Shown: positions 1 through 7,926 of the stretch, in pieces | How the letters are laid out: every line of letters begins with the position of its first letter | Position numbering within the stretch: position 1 is the stretch's first letter | DNA from: Muricoccus roseus | GTDB taxonomy: Bacteria > Pseudomonadota > Alphaproteobacteria > Acetobacterales > Acetobacteraceae | NCBI RefSeq assembly: GCF_900141905.1 | Contig: NZ_FQZF01000010.1 | Coordinates: 62,001 to 126,000 of the forward strand | DNA: 64,000 nucleotides | Reading direction: 5' to 3' | Notes under the pieces: model-generated | Seen by the model: only the letters and a program-made list of their open reading frames with translations | Told to the model about the DNA's origin: nothing | The model's database searches: none | Made by a program: the position numbers and the translations under genes

Positions 1-761
1 GCCTTCAGGCGGATGTCCGGGAAATCCGTCACGGCGAGCACGTCCATGACGCCCCAGGCCTGATTCGCCGAATCCCCGTGCAGGGCGAGGCCCAGCGCCC
101 GTCGCACGCTGCTCCTCGCGCCGTCGCAGCCGACGACGAAGCGCGCCTTCACGGTCTCGGACCGCTCGGCGCCGTCGGGGGACCGGTGGGTGAGGGTGAC
201 AGTGACCGGATGGTCCGAGCCCGGGCCGGCGCGATCCTCCCCGGCGACGTGCAACGCCGTCAGGCGCCGGGAGTAATCGGGCCTGAGACGCCGCGCCGAC
301 TTCGCCATGACGTCCAGGTAGAAGTCGTGGACGCGCGCCTGATTGAGGATGACATGCGGGAACTCGGAAAGCCCGTCCTCGGTGTCCTGGATCCGCCCGT
401 GTCGTGCGATCCTGTTCCTCTGCTGGTCATCCGGCTTCCAGAAGGTGGTTTCGTTGACCCAGTAGGCCTCCTTCAGGACCTTTTCGCTGAAGCCGAACGC
501 CTCGAACATCTCGATGGTCCGGCAGGCGATGCCATCGGCCTGCCCGAGGGTGAGAGGCCCCGCCTTCTCCTCGACGATCCGCGTCCTGATGTCGGGAAAG
601 GCGGCAAGCTGAGCCGCCAGCGTCAGGCCAGCCGGGCCGCACCCCACGATCAGCACGTCGACTTGGTCGGGGAGTGGGTCGGATCCGGCCGGCATCTCGC
701 CGGCCACGGCCTCGGCGATGCTGGGATCTCCGGTCCTGAAGCCGTTCAGGTGGAATTGCAC
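1..761 (-). CDS. FAD-dependent aromatic monooxygenase, MobA/phenol-hydroxylase type, 3' end cut by window edge
   Basis: This gene runs off the left edge, so about 253 N-terminal residues are visible. It opens with a GTG codon at 761 preceded by a strong GGAGGAGGA ribosome site. The protein starts MQFHLNGF and carries the Rossmann FAD motif in VDVLIVGCGPAGLTLAAQ near residue 35, followed by the GQADGIACRTIEMFEAFGF segment and a second FAD motif, VVGCDGARSSVRRALGL. These are seen features of class A flavoprotein hydroxylases. From memory the N-terminus most resembles 3-hydroxybenzoate 4-monooxygenase (MobA), which makes protocatechuate using NAD(P)H and O2; the exact substrate is inferred. It lies downstream of the MarR gene, separated by 684 bp, so it probably has its own promoter. 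Confidence 0.85.
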   Translation of the reverse strand, partial: MQFHLNGFRTGDPSIAEAVAGEMPAGSDPLPDQVDVLIVGCGPAGLTLAAQLAAFPDIRTRIVEEKAGPLTLGQADGIACRTIEMFEAFGFSEKVLKEAYWVNETTFWKPDDQQRNRIARHGRIQDTEDGLSEFPHVILNQARVHDFYLDVMAKSARRLRPDYSRRLTALHVAGEDRAGPGSDHPVTVTLTHRSPDGAERSETVKARFVVGCDGARSSVRRALGLALHGDSANQAWGVMDVLAVTDFPDIRLK

Positions 762-1445
762 GCCGATCCTCCTCCCCATCAACAGCTTCTGCGCACACCG
801 GCATGACGGTTCAGCCAGGCAGGGCCGCCCTGTCGTGGCGCTCCGGGCGCCATGCGCCTCTTGGTCTGGCTAGGTCTGGGTGATTGGCACAGTACTGATA
901 GTATGTATACGGTCTTTGGAGGGCGGTGGATGCCTTTGCGGCTGTTGGGCCAGCGCTGGTGCCGAAGCTCCTCCATCGGCCAGGAGGCTGCTGGAGCTGC
1001 CTGGGGTGGGCATGTCGGCCGGCGGAGGTATCCAGGGGTCTTGCAGAGGACAACTGCTGGAGGCGGCAGTTGAGGCAGTGGCGGGTGGTCTTGCCGCAGG
1101 AGACCGGAATGCGACAGACACCACAGGGATCAGCCAAGGCCGCCTCGGAGTGGATGCCCTCGGGGTGTTGCCGACGAGTACCAGCTTGGACGCGCGCGGC
1201 GCTTAGCGGGCCGGATCAGCAGTGCGATTTGCGCCGATCGAGGGGCTGTCAGATCACTGGGTCAGCGCAGGCCCTGCCGATCAGGCGCGACGGTGTTCCG
1301 GCTTCCACATGCAGCACCTTGAGATCCAGGCGCCAACTATCGAGTCGAAACCAAATCCTTCGATTCAAGATCTTTCCGGAAGGGCTGCAACCGGCGGTCA
1401 GCCGAATATGGCTGCCACCACACACCAGGGTCGCGGCCGCCCACC
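762..1445. other. Gene-free stretch upstream of the monooxygenase
   Basis: I see no convincing gene in these 684 bases. Codon use in the possible frames is poor and no family is recognisable. An AT-richer patch near 888-921 contains TACTGATAGTA and GTATAC and lies about 130 bp upstream of the monooxygenase start, so it could hold that gene's promoter or operator. A minus-strand frame around 1050-1200 has a cysteine-rich run (CGVCRIPVSCGKTTRHCLNC) but no credible start or continuation; it may be decayed coding sequence. Confidence 0.4.
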
Positions 1446-1907
1446 TCAATCAGCCGGCGGGAACCCCCGCCGGGCACGCCGCAGAAGAGCGCGGAACATC
1501 TGCACCTCGTCCGGTGAAAGCTGCCGAGCCGCCATGTCGTTCACGGCATGGGCCTCGGGCAGCAGCGTCTGCCGCAAGGCCCTGCCCTCCGGTGTCAGGA
1601 AGATATGCACCTTCCGCCGGTCGGTCCCGGAACGCTCGCGGTGGATCCAGCCCTGCGCCTCGATGCCACGCAGCGCGATCACGGCGGTCGGCTCCATCAT
1701 GCCTACGCGCCGCGCCAGGTCGCTCTGGGTGATCCCGTCCTCCTCCCACAGCACGCGCAGGAAGTACCAGGCACCCGGCGCCACGCCATGGGCCTGCAAC
1801 CGCGCCTGAAGGTGGCGCTGGATGGCCCGGTTCAGATCCCGGACGAGAAAGCCGATGCTCTCGTCGAACGGAAGCGGCTCGGCGCGGGCTTCGGCTTCGG
1901 TCGTCAT
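1446..1907 (-). CDS. MarR-family transcriptional regulator
   Basis: A 153-residue protein of normal MarR size. It contains the helical dimerisation start (IGFLVRDLNRAIQRHLQARL), a winged helix-turn-helix (GITQSDLARRVGMMEPTAVIALRGIEAQGWIHRE, about residues 57-92) and the wing motif RRKVHIFLTPEGRAL. MarR proteins are usually repressors released by small aromatic ligands. The gene starts 43 bp after the Rieske oxygenase stop on the same strand, so the two are probably co-transcribed. The likely operators are the two TTAG-N4-CTAA palindromes in the divergent promoter upstream of the oxygenase, which would make it autoregulatory. Family assignment is firm; ligand and target are inferred. Confidence 0.9.
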   Translation of the reverse strand: MTTEAEARAEPLPFDESIGFLVRDLNRAIQRHLQARLQAHGVAPGAWYFLRVLWEEDGITQSDLARRVGMMEPTAVIALRGIEAQGWIHRERSGTDRRKVHIFLTPEGRALRQTLLPEAHAVNDMAARQLSPDEVQMFRALLRRARRGFPPAD

Positions 1908-1950
1908 GCCCCGAGCCTAGCCGGAAAGGCCCCGCGCCGGAATCCGCCCC

Positions 1951-3291
1951 TCAGGCCAGGGCCGCCTGCGACATGGCGCGCTCGTCCTCCTCCTCCTCGA
2001 TCCCGCCGAGGGCCGCCGCCTCCTCCTCCGAAGCGCCGAGGACCCGCCAGTTCGCCGTCTTCGGCACCACCCCCTGGTAGGACCGCAGCTTCGCCATCGG
2101 CAAATGCGGCGCCGCCAGCCCGATTGGCTCCGCCCCCGCCTCATGCCGCGCCACCGCGTCCAGCATGATGCGGCGGAACTGGATCACGGCGATGTCGCTC
2201 GCCCCCAGCCGCTCGCTGGTGCGGTCGGCGATCGGCCCCATGCTCTCCCACATCGCGATATCCTGGTTCGGGATGCCGGGAATCCCCGTGAAGCTGTCGC
2301 CGGACTTCATCCATTCGCGGTCCTGCAGGTAGTCGTTCCAGGCATGGCGCTTCATGGGGCGGAAATCCGCATCCACGTCCACGCCAACCTCGGCCACGCA
2401 GAACTTCCGCCAGGCCTCGGTCGTGATCGCCTCCCGGCTCTCATGCCAGGCGATGAAGTGGAAGTAGCTGTTCGTGTCGTCCTTGGGCACGATCACGCTC
2501 GCCACGTTGTAGGTGGCATTGGGCGGAATCAGCGCGATGAAGGGCGCGACCAGGGTAGTGATCCGCACGTAGTCCTGCGTCGCCGCGTTCATGATCGGGC
2601 GGCGGATCGCGGCGTAGCGCATGCCGTAATTCGTCACCTGCACCTGGATGCGCGGGTTCTTGTCGGTGGAGGGCCGCACCCAGTGCGTATCCTTCGCCGC
2701 CGCCTCCCCACGCGCGGGTCGCATGTCGGAGGAGTGGAGCGAGGAGGAATGGGCGCTGTCGATCTGGCCTTCCATGATCTGCGCCCAGTTGCAGGGCAGG
2801 TCGATGCGCACGATGGCCGCGTGCGCCTCCGGCGTCGGCGCCCAGGGCGGCGGCTCGAACTCCGGCATCCGCGCGGGCTCGCCCATATAGATCCAGACGA
2901 AGCCGCCCGCCTCCCGCGCCGGATACGCCTTGTGCTGGATGCGCTCGGCGAAGCCGCTCTCCTTCGGCTCCGACGGCATGTCCACCACGCGCCCTTCGAC
3001 GTCGATCTTCCAGCCGTGATAAAGGCAGCGCAGCCCGCAATTCTCGTTGCGCCCGAAGGCGAGGGACGCCTTGCGGTGCGGGCACATCTCGCCCAGCACC
3101 CCCACGCGCCCTTCCGTATCGCGATAGGCGACCAGCTTCTCGCCGAGGATCGTGATCCGCACGGGCTTGCCATCCCGCTCTGCCACCTGCTCGGAGAGCA
3201 GTACGGGGATCCAGTGGCGGCGCATCAGGCGCCCCATCGGCGCCTCGCCCTCCACGCGGCAGAGGGTTTCGTTCTCCTGGGCGGTGAGCAT
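1951..3291 (-). CDS. Rieske non-heme iron oxygenase, phthalate-4,5-dioxygenase-like alpha subunit
   Basis: The protein has 446 residues from the ATG at 3291, which has a GGGAGGA site 8 bp upstream; a longer in-frame reading to 3450 lacks this support. The Rieske [2Fe-2S] motif is complete: Cys70-Pro-His72 and Cys89-x2-His92. The mononuclear iron site is seen as Asp178-x2-His181-x4-His186. Size and layout match single-component alpha-subunit oxygenases such as phthalate 4,5-dioxygenase, which take electrons from a flavin/ferredoxin reductase. That reductase is encoded divergently at 3555. The flanking Pht4-like and Pht5-like genes argue for an aromatic or heteroaromatic dicarboxylate substrate; which one cannot be told from sequence. 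Confidence 0.88.
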   Translation of the reverse strand: MLTAQENETLCRVEGEAPMGRLMRRHWIPVLLSEQVAERDGKPVRITILGEKLVAYRDTEGRVGVLGEMCPHRKASLAFGRNENCGLRCLYHGWKIDVEGRVVDMPSEPKESGFAERIQHKAYPAREAGGFVWIYMGEPARMPEFEPPPWAPTPEAHAAIVRIDLPCNWAQIMEGQIDSAHSSSLHSSDMRPARGEAAAKDTHWVRPSTDKNPRIQVQVTNYGMRYAAIRRPIMNAATQDYVRITTLVAPFIALIPPNATYNVASVIVPKDDTNSYFHFIAWHESREAITTEAWRKFCVAEVGVDVDADFRPMKRHAWNDYLQDREWMKSGDSFTGIPGIPNQDIAMWESMGPIADRTSERLGASDIAVIQFRRIMLDAVARHEAGAEPIGLAAPHLPMAKLRSYQGVVPKTANWRVLGASEEEAAALGGIEEEEDERAMSQAALA

Positions 3292-3342
3292 GATGCGTGT
3301 CCTCCCGGCGGCCGGACGCATGGCACCCGGGCGCTGAATACT

Positions 3343-3354
3343 TAGCTCTCTAAC
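3343..3354. promoter_or_regulatory. Candidate MarR operator, copy 1 (TTAG-N4-CTAA)
   Basis: TTAGCTCTCTAA lies about 50 bp upstream of the oxygenase ATG. Arms extend imperfectly to ACTTAG/CTAACT. The same 4-4-4 architecture recurs at 3482. Function is inferred from repetition and from the neighbouring MarR gene. Confidence 0.45.
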
Positions 3355-3481
3355 TGTATGCCGGCCGCGCATTCCGTCAAGCGCCGTCTCCACCACCCGC
3401 GGCCTCGCATTACCCCGTTGCGAATTCTCGCATTTGCGTGAACGCGCCACCGCATCTCTCGGCAGTCTTGCTAAGCCAAGG

Positions 3482-3493
3482 TTAGAAGCCTAA
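3482..3493. promoter_or_regulatory. Candidate MarR operator, copy 2 (TTAG-N4-CTAA)
   Basis: TTAGAAGCCTAA sits about 60 bp upstream of the reductase start and, counting one more base pair on each side, forms the perfect arms GGTTAG/CTAACC at 3480-3495. It pairs with the copy at 3343. Confidence 0.45.
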
Positions 3494-3554
3494 CCATAAT
3501 TCCGGCCGGTAGATCCCCCGCAAGAGGGAACACCCGGAGGAGTGGCCAAGAACG

Positions 3555-4517
3555 ATGCTGGACATGCCCGCCCCGGATGCGGAGCTGATGACCCTACGTG
3601 TCGCGCGCGCGGAACCCGCGGCGGACGGCATTCAGCTTTTCGAGCTGCGCCACCCCGATGGCGCCCCGCTGCCGCGCTTCACGCCGGGCTCCCACCTCGC
3701 CCTGCGCGTGCCATCCGGCGCCATGCGGAACTACTCCCTCTGCAACGACCCGCGTGAGCGCGACCGATACGTCATCGCCGTGAAGCGGGAGGAGAAAGGG
3801 CGCGGCGGCAGCGTGGGCCTCATCGACGCCACGCGCCCGGGGGCCATGCTCGAGGTCTCCGCCCCGCGCAACCTCTTCGAGCTGGATACGCGCGCGCCGG
3901 AATACATCTTCGTCGCCGGCGGCATCGGCATCACGCCGATCCTCGCGATGATCCGCGCCGTGCAGGCCGAAGGAAAACCCTTCCGCCTCTTTTACCTGAC
4001 GCGCAGCGTCGCCGGCACCGCCTTCCACGCCGAAATCGCGGCGCTCGGGGACCATGTCATCATCCACCATGACGAAGGCGTGCCGGACAACGCCTATGAT
4101 CTCTGGCCCGTCTTCGAGGAACCCAGCAAGGCCCAGATCTACTGCTGCGGTCCCCGCCCGCTGATGGACGCGGTGCGCGACATGACCGGCCACTGGCCGG
4201 AGAACGCCGTCCATTTCGAGGATTTCGGCTCCGACCTCGTCCGCCCGCGCGCGGACGACCAGCCCTTCACCGTCCAGCCCGGCCCGGACGGCGCCCCGCT
4301 CGAAGTCCCCGTCGGCACCACCATCCTCGAAGTCCTCCGCGCCCATGGCCGCCCCCAGCCCTCCTCCTGCGAGAGCGGCACCTGCGGCACCTGCCGCACC
4401 CGCTACCTCACCGGCGAGGTGGACCACCGCGACATGGTGTTGACGGAGGCGGAGCGTCGGGACGCGGTGATGATCTGCGTCTCCCGCGCCAAGGGCACGC
4501 TGGTGCTGGACCTGTAG
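3555..4517 (+). CDS. Phthalate-dioxygenase-reductase-type oxidoreductase (FMN, NAD, [2Fe-2S])
   Basis: A 320-residue protein with the domain order of phthalate dioxygenase reductase and VanB. An N-terminal FMN-binding barrel carries RNYSLCND near residue 58. A nucleotide-binding domain has GGIGITPILAM and the later YCCGPRPLM. A C-terminal plant-type ferredoxin has CESGTCGTCRTRYLTGEVDH and a final ICVSRA cysteine, together supplying the four [2Fe-2S] cysteines. It would pass electrons from NADH to the divergently encoded Rieske oxygenase. The start follows a CGGAGGAG stretch, although the spacing (about 14 bp) is long. It is the first gene of a rightward operon running to about 10.1 kb. Confidence 0.9.
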   Translation: MLDMPAPDAELMTLRVARAEPAADGIQLFELRHPDGAPLPRFTPGSHLALRVPSGAMRNYSLCNDPRERDRYVIAVKREEKGRGGSVGLIDATRPGAMLEVSAPRNLFELDTRAPEYIFVAGGIGITPILAMIRAVQAEGKPFRLFYLTRSVAGTAFHAEIAALGDHVIIHHDEGVPDNAYDLWPVFEEPSKAQIYCCGPRPLMDAVRDMTGHWPENAVHFEDFGSDLVRPRADDQPFTVQPGPDGAPLEVPVGTTILEVLRAHGRPQPSSCESGTCGTCRTRYLTGEVDHRDMVLTEAERRDAVMICVSRAKGTLVLDL

Positions 4518-4519
4518 CC

Positions 4520-5713
4520 GTGGCGGCAGACCCCATCCGCCTGGGCGTCGCGGGCCTCGGCCGAGCCTTCATGCTGATGCTGCCCACCCTGGCGCGAGAC
4601 CCGCGCCTGGCCGTCCTCGCCTGCGCCGACCCGCGTGCCGAGGCCCGCGCCCACTTCACCGAGGACTTTCCCGGCGCCCGGGCGCACGGAACCGTCGAAG
4701 CCCTCTGCGCCGATCCGGCGGTCGAGGCGATCTACATCGCCACCCCCCACGAGCTCCATGTCGCCCATGTCCGCGCCGCCGCAGCAGCCGGGAAGCACGT
4801 GCTGGTGGAAAAGCCCATGGCCCTGGCCCTGGCAGACTGCCAGGCCATGGTGGATGCCGCAGGGGAAGCCGGCATCCACCTGATCGTCGGCCACAGCCAC
4901 TCCTTCGACGCGCCCTATCTCCGCGCGCGGGACATGATCCGGGGCGGCGAGCACGGCGCAGTCCGCATGATCACCGCCGTGAACTTCACGGACTACCTCT
5001 ACCGCCCGCGCCGCCCGGAGGAGCTGGACACGTCGCAAGGCGGTGGCGCCATCTTCTCCCAGGCGCCGCATCAGATCGAAGTGGTCCGCCTCCTCGCCGG
5101 CCGCCCCGCCCGCAGCATCCGCGCCACCGCCTCCGTCTGGGATCGCGCCCGCGGCACGGAGGGCGCCTACAATGCCCTGATCGACTTCGGTGACGGCCTC
5201 TCCGCGACCCTCACCTATAACGGCCACGGCCATTTCGACACGGACGAGTTCCAGGACTGGACCGGCGAGATGGGGACCCCGCGCGACGCCGCCGCCTACG
5301 GCACCGCCCGCGCCGCCCTGCGCCACGTCACAACGCCCGAGGAGGAGGCCGCGCTGAAGGAGCGCCGCGCCTATGGCCGCGGCCCCGGCGCCATGGAGGC
5401 GCGCGCCGCCCCGCCCCCGCCCGCCTACAACCATTTCGGCCTCGTCCTCGCCTCCTGCGAACACGCCGACCTCCGCCCCACCCCGCGCGGCGTGATGGTC
5501 TATGCCGATGACGAACGCCGCTTCGACCCCCTGCCCGCGCCCATCATCCCACGAGCCGAGGTGATCGACGAGTTGCAAGCCGCCCTGCGCGACGGCACGC
5601 CCCCGCTGCACTCCGGCGAATGGGGCATGGCCACCACCGAAATCTGCCTCGCCCTGCTCGAATCCGCCCGCAGCGGCCGCGAAATCCAACTGCACCATCA
5701 AGGCGCCGCATGA
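4520..5713 (+). CDS. Gfo/Idh/MocA-family dehydrogenase, Pht4-like
   Basis: This 397-residue protein begins at a GTG two bases after the reductase stop. It has an N-terminal Rossmann fold (LGVAGLGRAF), the family's EKP motif with Lys98 (LVEKPMAL), and the conserved GHSHSFD and SQAPHQIEVVRLL segments. In phthalate and isophthalate catabolism, Gfo/Idh/MocA proteins (Pht4/OphB, IphB) oxidise the cis-dihydrodiol made by the Rieske oxygenase. Its position directly after the reductase fits that role, converting the dihydrodiol back to a dihydroxy-aromatic acid with NAD(P)+. The role is inferred from family and context; substrate identity is open. Confidence 0.83.
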   Translation: MAADPIRLGVAGLGRAFMLMLPTLARDPRLAVLACADPRAEARAHFTEDFPGARAHGTVEALCADPAVEAIYIATPHELHVAHVRAAAAAGKHVLVEKPMALALADCQAMVDAAGEAGIHLIVGHSHSFDAPYLRARDMIRGGEHGAVRMITAVNFTDYLYRPRRPEELDTSQGGGAIFSQAPHQIEVVRLLAGRPARSIRATASVWDRARGTEGAYNALIDFGDGLSATLTYNGHGHFDTDEFQDWTGEMGTPRDAAAYGTARAALRHVTTPEEEAALKERRAYGRGPGAMEARAAPPPPAYNHFGLVLASCEHADLRPTPRGVMVYADDERRFDPLPAPIIPRAEVIDELQAALRDGTPPLHSGEWGMATTEICLALLESARSGREIQLHHQGAA

Positions 5714-5733
5714 CGCGCCACGGGAGAGAAGCG

Positions 5734-6714
5734 ATGACCACCCCTGCCCCGACGCGCCGCGCCGCGCTTCGCCTCGCGCTTCTCGGCGCCACCATGCCCG
5801 CCGTGGCGCGTGCCCAGCCCGGCCGCGGTCCCGTTCGGCTCATCGTTCCCTACGCCCCCGGCGGCACCAACGACGTCACCGCCCGCCTCCTCTCCGCCCG
5901 GCTTGGCGAGGGCCTGGGCGCCACCTGCGTGATCGAGAACCGCTCCGGCGCCAGCGGCGCCATCGGCGCGCAGGAGGTCGCGCGCTCCGCCCCCGATGGC
6001 CTCACCCTCCTCTACTCCAACGAGGTTCACCCCATCCTGAAGCTCGTCCAGCGCGGCGTCCCCTTCGACGCGCTGGCGGATTTCGCCCCGGTCATCCGCA
6101 CCGTCAGCATCCCCTATGTCCTCGTCGGCGGCGCCCGCTCCGACCGGCCCACGGACCCGCGCGCCCTGATCGACGACGTGAAGCGAACGCCGTCGCGCTA
6201 CACCTTCGCCTGCTCCTCCCTCGGCTCCGTCGGCCATCTCGGCGCCGCGGCGCTCGGCCAGAAGCTCGGGGTGGAGGCGACCACCGTCATATATCGCGGC
6301 ACGGGCCCCGCGGTGAACGACGTCATCTCCGGGGCCGTGCCGCTGATGTTCGCCCCCCTGGGCGCCGTGCTGCCGATGATCCAGGGCGGCCAGCTGCGCG
6401 CCTATGCCGTCACCGCTCCGCAACGCCTCGCCAGCATGCCCGATACCCCCGCCATGCCGGAGATCGGCCAGCCCGAAATGCTCTTCGAGGGCTGGTGCGG
6501 CATCTGGGGCCCGCGCGGCCTGCCCGTGGAGCGCGTCTCGGCCATCCACGCCGCCGCCCTCGGCGCGCTGAGGGACGCGGAGGTCATCGCCCGCCTCGCC
6601 GCCATCGGCTGCGCGCCCATTGAGGAGAGCACGGCGGATTTCGCCACGCTCCTCGTGGCCGAGCAGGCGCGCGGCGCCGCCATCATCAAGGCCGCCGGCG
6701 TCACCCCGGAGTGA
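5734..6714 (+). CDS. TTT (Bug) family periplasmic solute receptor
   Basis: A 326-residue receptor. I chose the ATG at 5734 because GGGAGAG lies just upstream; another ATG at 5710 overlaps the previous stop. It has an arginine-bearing export signal (TRRAALRLALLGATMPAVARAQ), then the Bug hallmarks VRLIVPYAPGGTNDVTARLL, VIENRSGASGAIGAQEVARSAPDG and YRGTGPAVNDVISG. Such proteins bind organic acids in the periplasm and serve TctAB-type transporters or signalling. Neither membrane subunit is present in this window. Placement within the phthalate-like operon suggests it binds the pathway substrate, as IphC does for isophthalate. Confidence 0.9.
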   Translation: MTTPAPTRRAALRLALLGATMPAVARAQPGRGPVRLIVPYAPGGTNDVTARLLSARLGEGLGATCVIENRSGASGAIGAQEVARSAPDGLTLLYSNEVHPILKLVQRGVPFDALADFAPVIRTVSIPYVLVGGARSDRPTDPRALIDDVKRTPSRYTFACSSLGSVGHLGAAALGQKLGVEATTVIYRGTGPAVNDVISGAVPLMFAPLGAVLPMIQGGQLRAYAVTAPQRLASMPDTPAMPEIGQPEMLFEGWCGIWGPRGLPVERVSAIHAAALGALRDAEVIARLAAIGCAPIEESTADFATLLVAEQARGAAIIKAAGVTPE

Positions 6715-6724
6715 GGAGGCCACC

Positions 6725-6907
6725 ATGGCCCTGATCCGCATCGAACCCGTGCGCGACGAGCGCAGCGGCCGCTACTTCCTCGAGATCTACAACCCGCACG
6801 ACGCACCCGCGCCCTTCGTCACCACGCAGCCGCGCTATGCCTCCGCCTCGGCAGCCGAGAACGACCTCGTCGCCATCCTCGCCGCCGCCGCCAGCAGCGC
6901 ACGCTAG
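6725..6907 (+). CDS. Small conserved-looking protein of unknown function
   Basis: A 60-residue product starting MALIRIEPVRDERSGRYFLE, with an ATG at 6725 and a GGAGG site that overlaps the end of the preceding receptor gene. It ends only ten bases before the decarboxylase start, so it is embedded in the operon. Predicted to be a soluble, strand-rich N-terminus (RSGRYFLEIYNPHDAPAPFVTTQPRYAS) followed by an alanine-rich helix. I recognise no family. It could be an accessory subunit or chaperone of the neighbouring decarboxylase, but that is a guess from position only. Confidence 0.7.
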   Translation: MALIRIEPVRDERSGRYFLEIYNPHDAPAPFVTTQPRYASASAAENDLVAILAAAASSAR

Positions 6908-6916
6908 GAGAATCGC

Positions 6917-7906
6917 TTGAACCCCCTTCGCCTCTCCCTGGCCATCGGCGACTACGACCGTATCCGCCCCATCGCCGACGGCACGGTGCGCATCGATGGC
7001 GTCGATCCCGTCATGTCCATCCTCGACCCCGAGGAGATCTTCTTCCGCGCCTTCAAATACGCGGATTTCGACATTTGCGAGCTGTCGCTGTCCTCCTACA
7101 CCGTGAAGACCGCGAAGGGCGAAAGTCCCTATATCGCCGTGCCCGTCTTCCCCTCCCGCGCCTTCCGCCACACCTCCGTCTACATCCGCACCGATCGCGG
7201 CATCACCAAGCCGGAAGACCTCAGGGGCCGCCGCATCGGCGTGCCGGAATACCAGCTCACGGCGAATGTCTGGGTGCGCGTCATCCTCGAGGAATACGGC
7301 GTCCGCCCCTCCGACATCACCTGGGTCCGCGGCGGCTACGAGCATCCCGGGCGCGAGGAGAAGATCGCGCTCCAGCTTCCGCCCGATGTGCGGCTGGAAA
7401 GCCTGTCCCCCGGCGCCACCATCTCCTCCGCCCTCGCGGATGGCACCATCGACGCCGTGATCGGCCCTCGCGCCCCCTCCTGCTTCGAGCGCGGCGCCCC
7501 GAACATCGGCCGCCTCTGGTCCGACCCCGTCGCCGCCGCCTCCGAATGGTACGGGAAGCACCGGATCTTCCCGATCATGCATGTCCTCGGCATCCGCAAG
7601 GACATCGCGGAACAGCACCGCTATCTCCCCGGCGCGCTGGTGAAAGCCTTTGAGGAGGCGAAGTCCCTCGCCCTGGCCAAGCTCACCAACACCGCCGCCA
7701 CCAAGGTCACGCTGCCCTTCGTGGAGGAGCGCCTGCAGCACGCCCGCGCCCTGATGGGCGAGGATTTCTGGTCCTATGGCCTCGAGCCGAACCGGCACGG
7801 CCTGGACGTGTTCCTGCAAGCCCACCACGCCCAGGGACTCTCTTCCCGCCGCCTGAAGCCGGAGGAGCTGTTCCACCCCGCCTCCCTCGAAGCCTTCCGC
7901 CTGTAA
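6917..7906 (+). CDS. 4,5-dihydroxyphthalate decarboxylase-like protein (Pht5/OphC family)
   Basis: A 329-residue protein beginning at a TTG codon with AGGAG six bases upstream; no alternative start fits the spacing as well. It resembles Pht5: LRLSLAIGDYDRIRPIADGTVRIDG at the start, FDICELSLSSYTV, PVFPSRAFRHTSVYIRTDRGI, and GVPEYQLTANVWVRVILEEYGV. The family has a periplasmic-binding-protein-like fold but is cytoplasmic; no signal peptide is visible here. In the phthalate pathway it removes a carboxyl group from 4,5-dihydroxyphthalate to give protocatechuate. Here it follows the oxygenase, reductase and dehydrogenase functions in logical order, but the next gene is not a protocatechuate dioxygenase. 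Confidence 0.82.
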   Translation: MNPLRLSLAIGDYDRIRPIADGTVRIDGVDPVMSILDPEEIFFRAFKYADFDICELSLSSYTVKTAKGESPYIAVPVFPSRAFRHTSVYIRTDRGITKPEDLRGRRIGVPEYQLTANVWVRVILEEYGVRPSDITWVRGGYEHPGREEKIALQLPPDVRLESLSPGATISSALADGTIDAVIGPRAPSCFERGAPNIGRLWSDPVAAASEWYGKHRIFPIMHVLGIRKDIAEQHRYLPGALVKAFEEAKSLALAKLTNTAATKVTLPFVEERLQHARALMGEDFWSYGLEPNRHGLDVFLQAHHAQGLSSRRLKPEELFHPASLEAFRL

Positions 7907-7926
7907 CCCGCCAGAGAGGAACCGCC

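Larger units (their letters stand above)
3292..3554. promoter_or_regulatory. Divergent promoter region of the Rieske oxygenase and reductase operons
   Basis: This 263-bp spacer separates the oxygenase-marR transcript (leftward) from the reductase operon (rightward). It contains two copies of the palindrome TTAG-N4-CTAA, at 3343-3354 and 3482-3493, one next to each start. Site 2 extends to six-base arms (GGTTAG/CTAACC). The local MarR protein is the obvious candidate binder. Confidence 0.5.

Noticed and set aside
811-1137. A 108-codon minus-strand frame with a cysteine cluster that could be a zinc-binding protein
   Set aside because: It would start at TTG without a ribosome site, codon use degrades after about 25 codons and no family matches.
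3292-3450. A 53-residue N-terminal extension of the Rieske oxygenase
   Set aside because: The ATG at 3291 has a strong ribosome site, and the extension overlaps the operator at 3343 and has no family counterpart.
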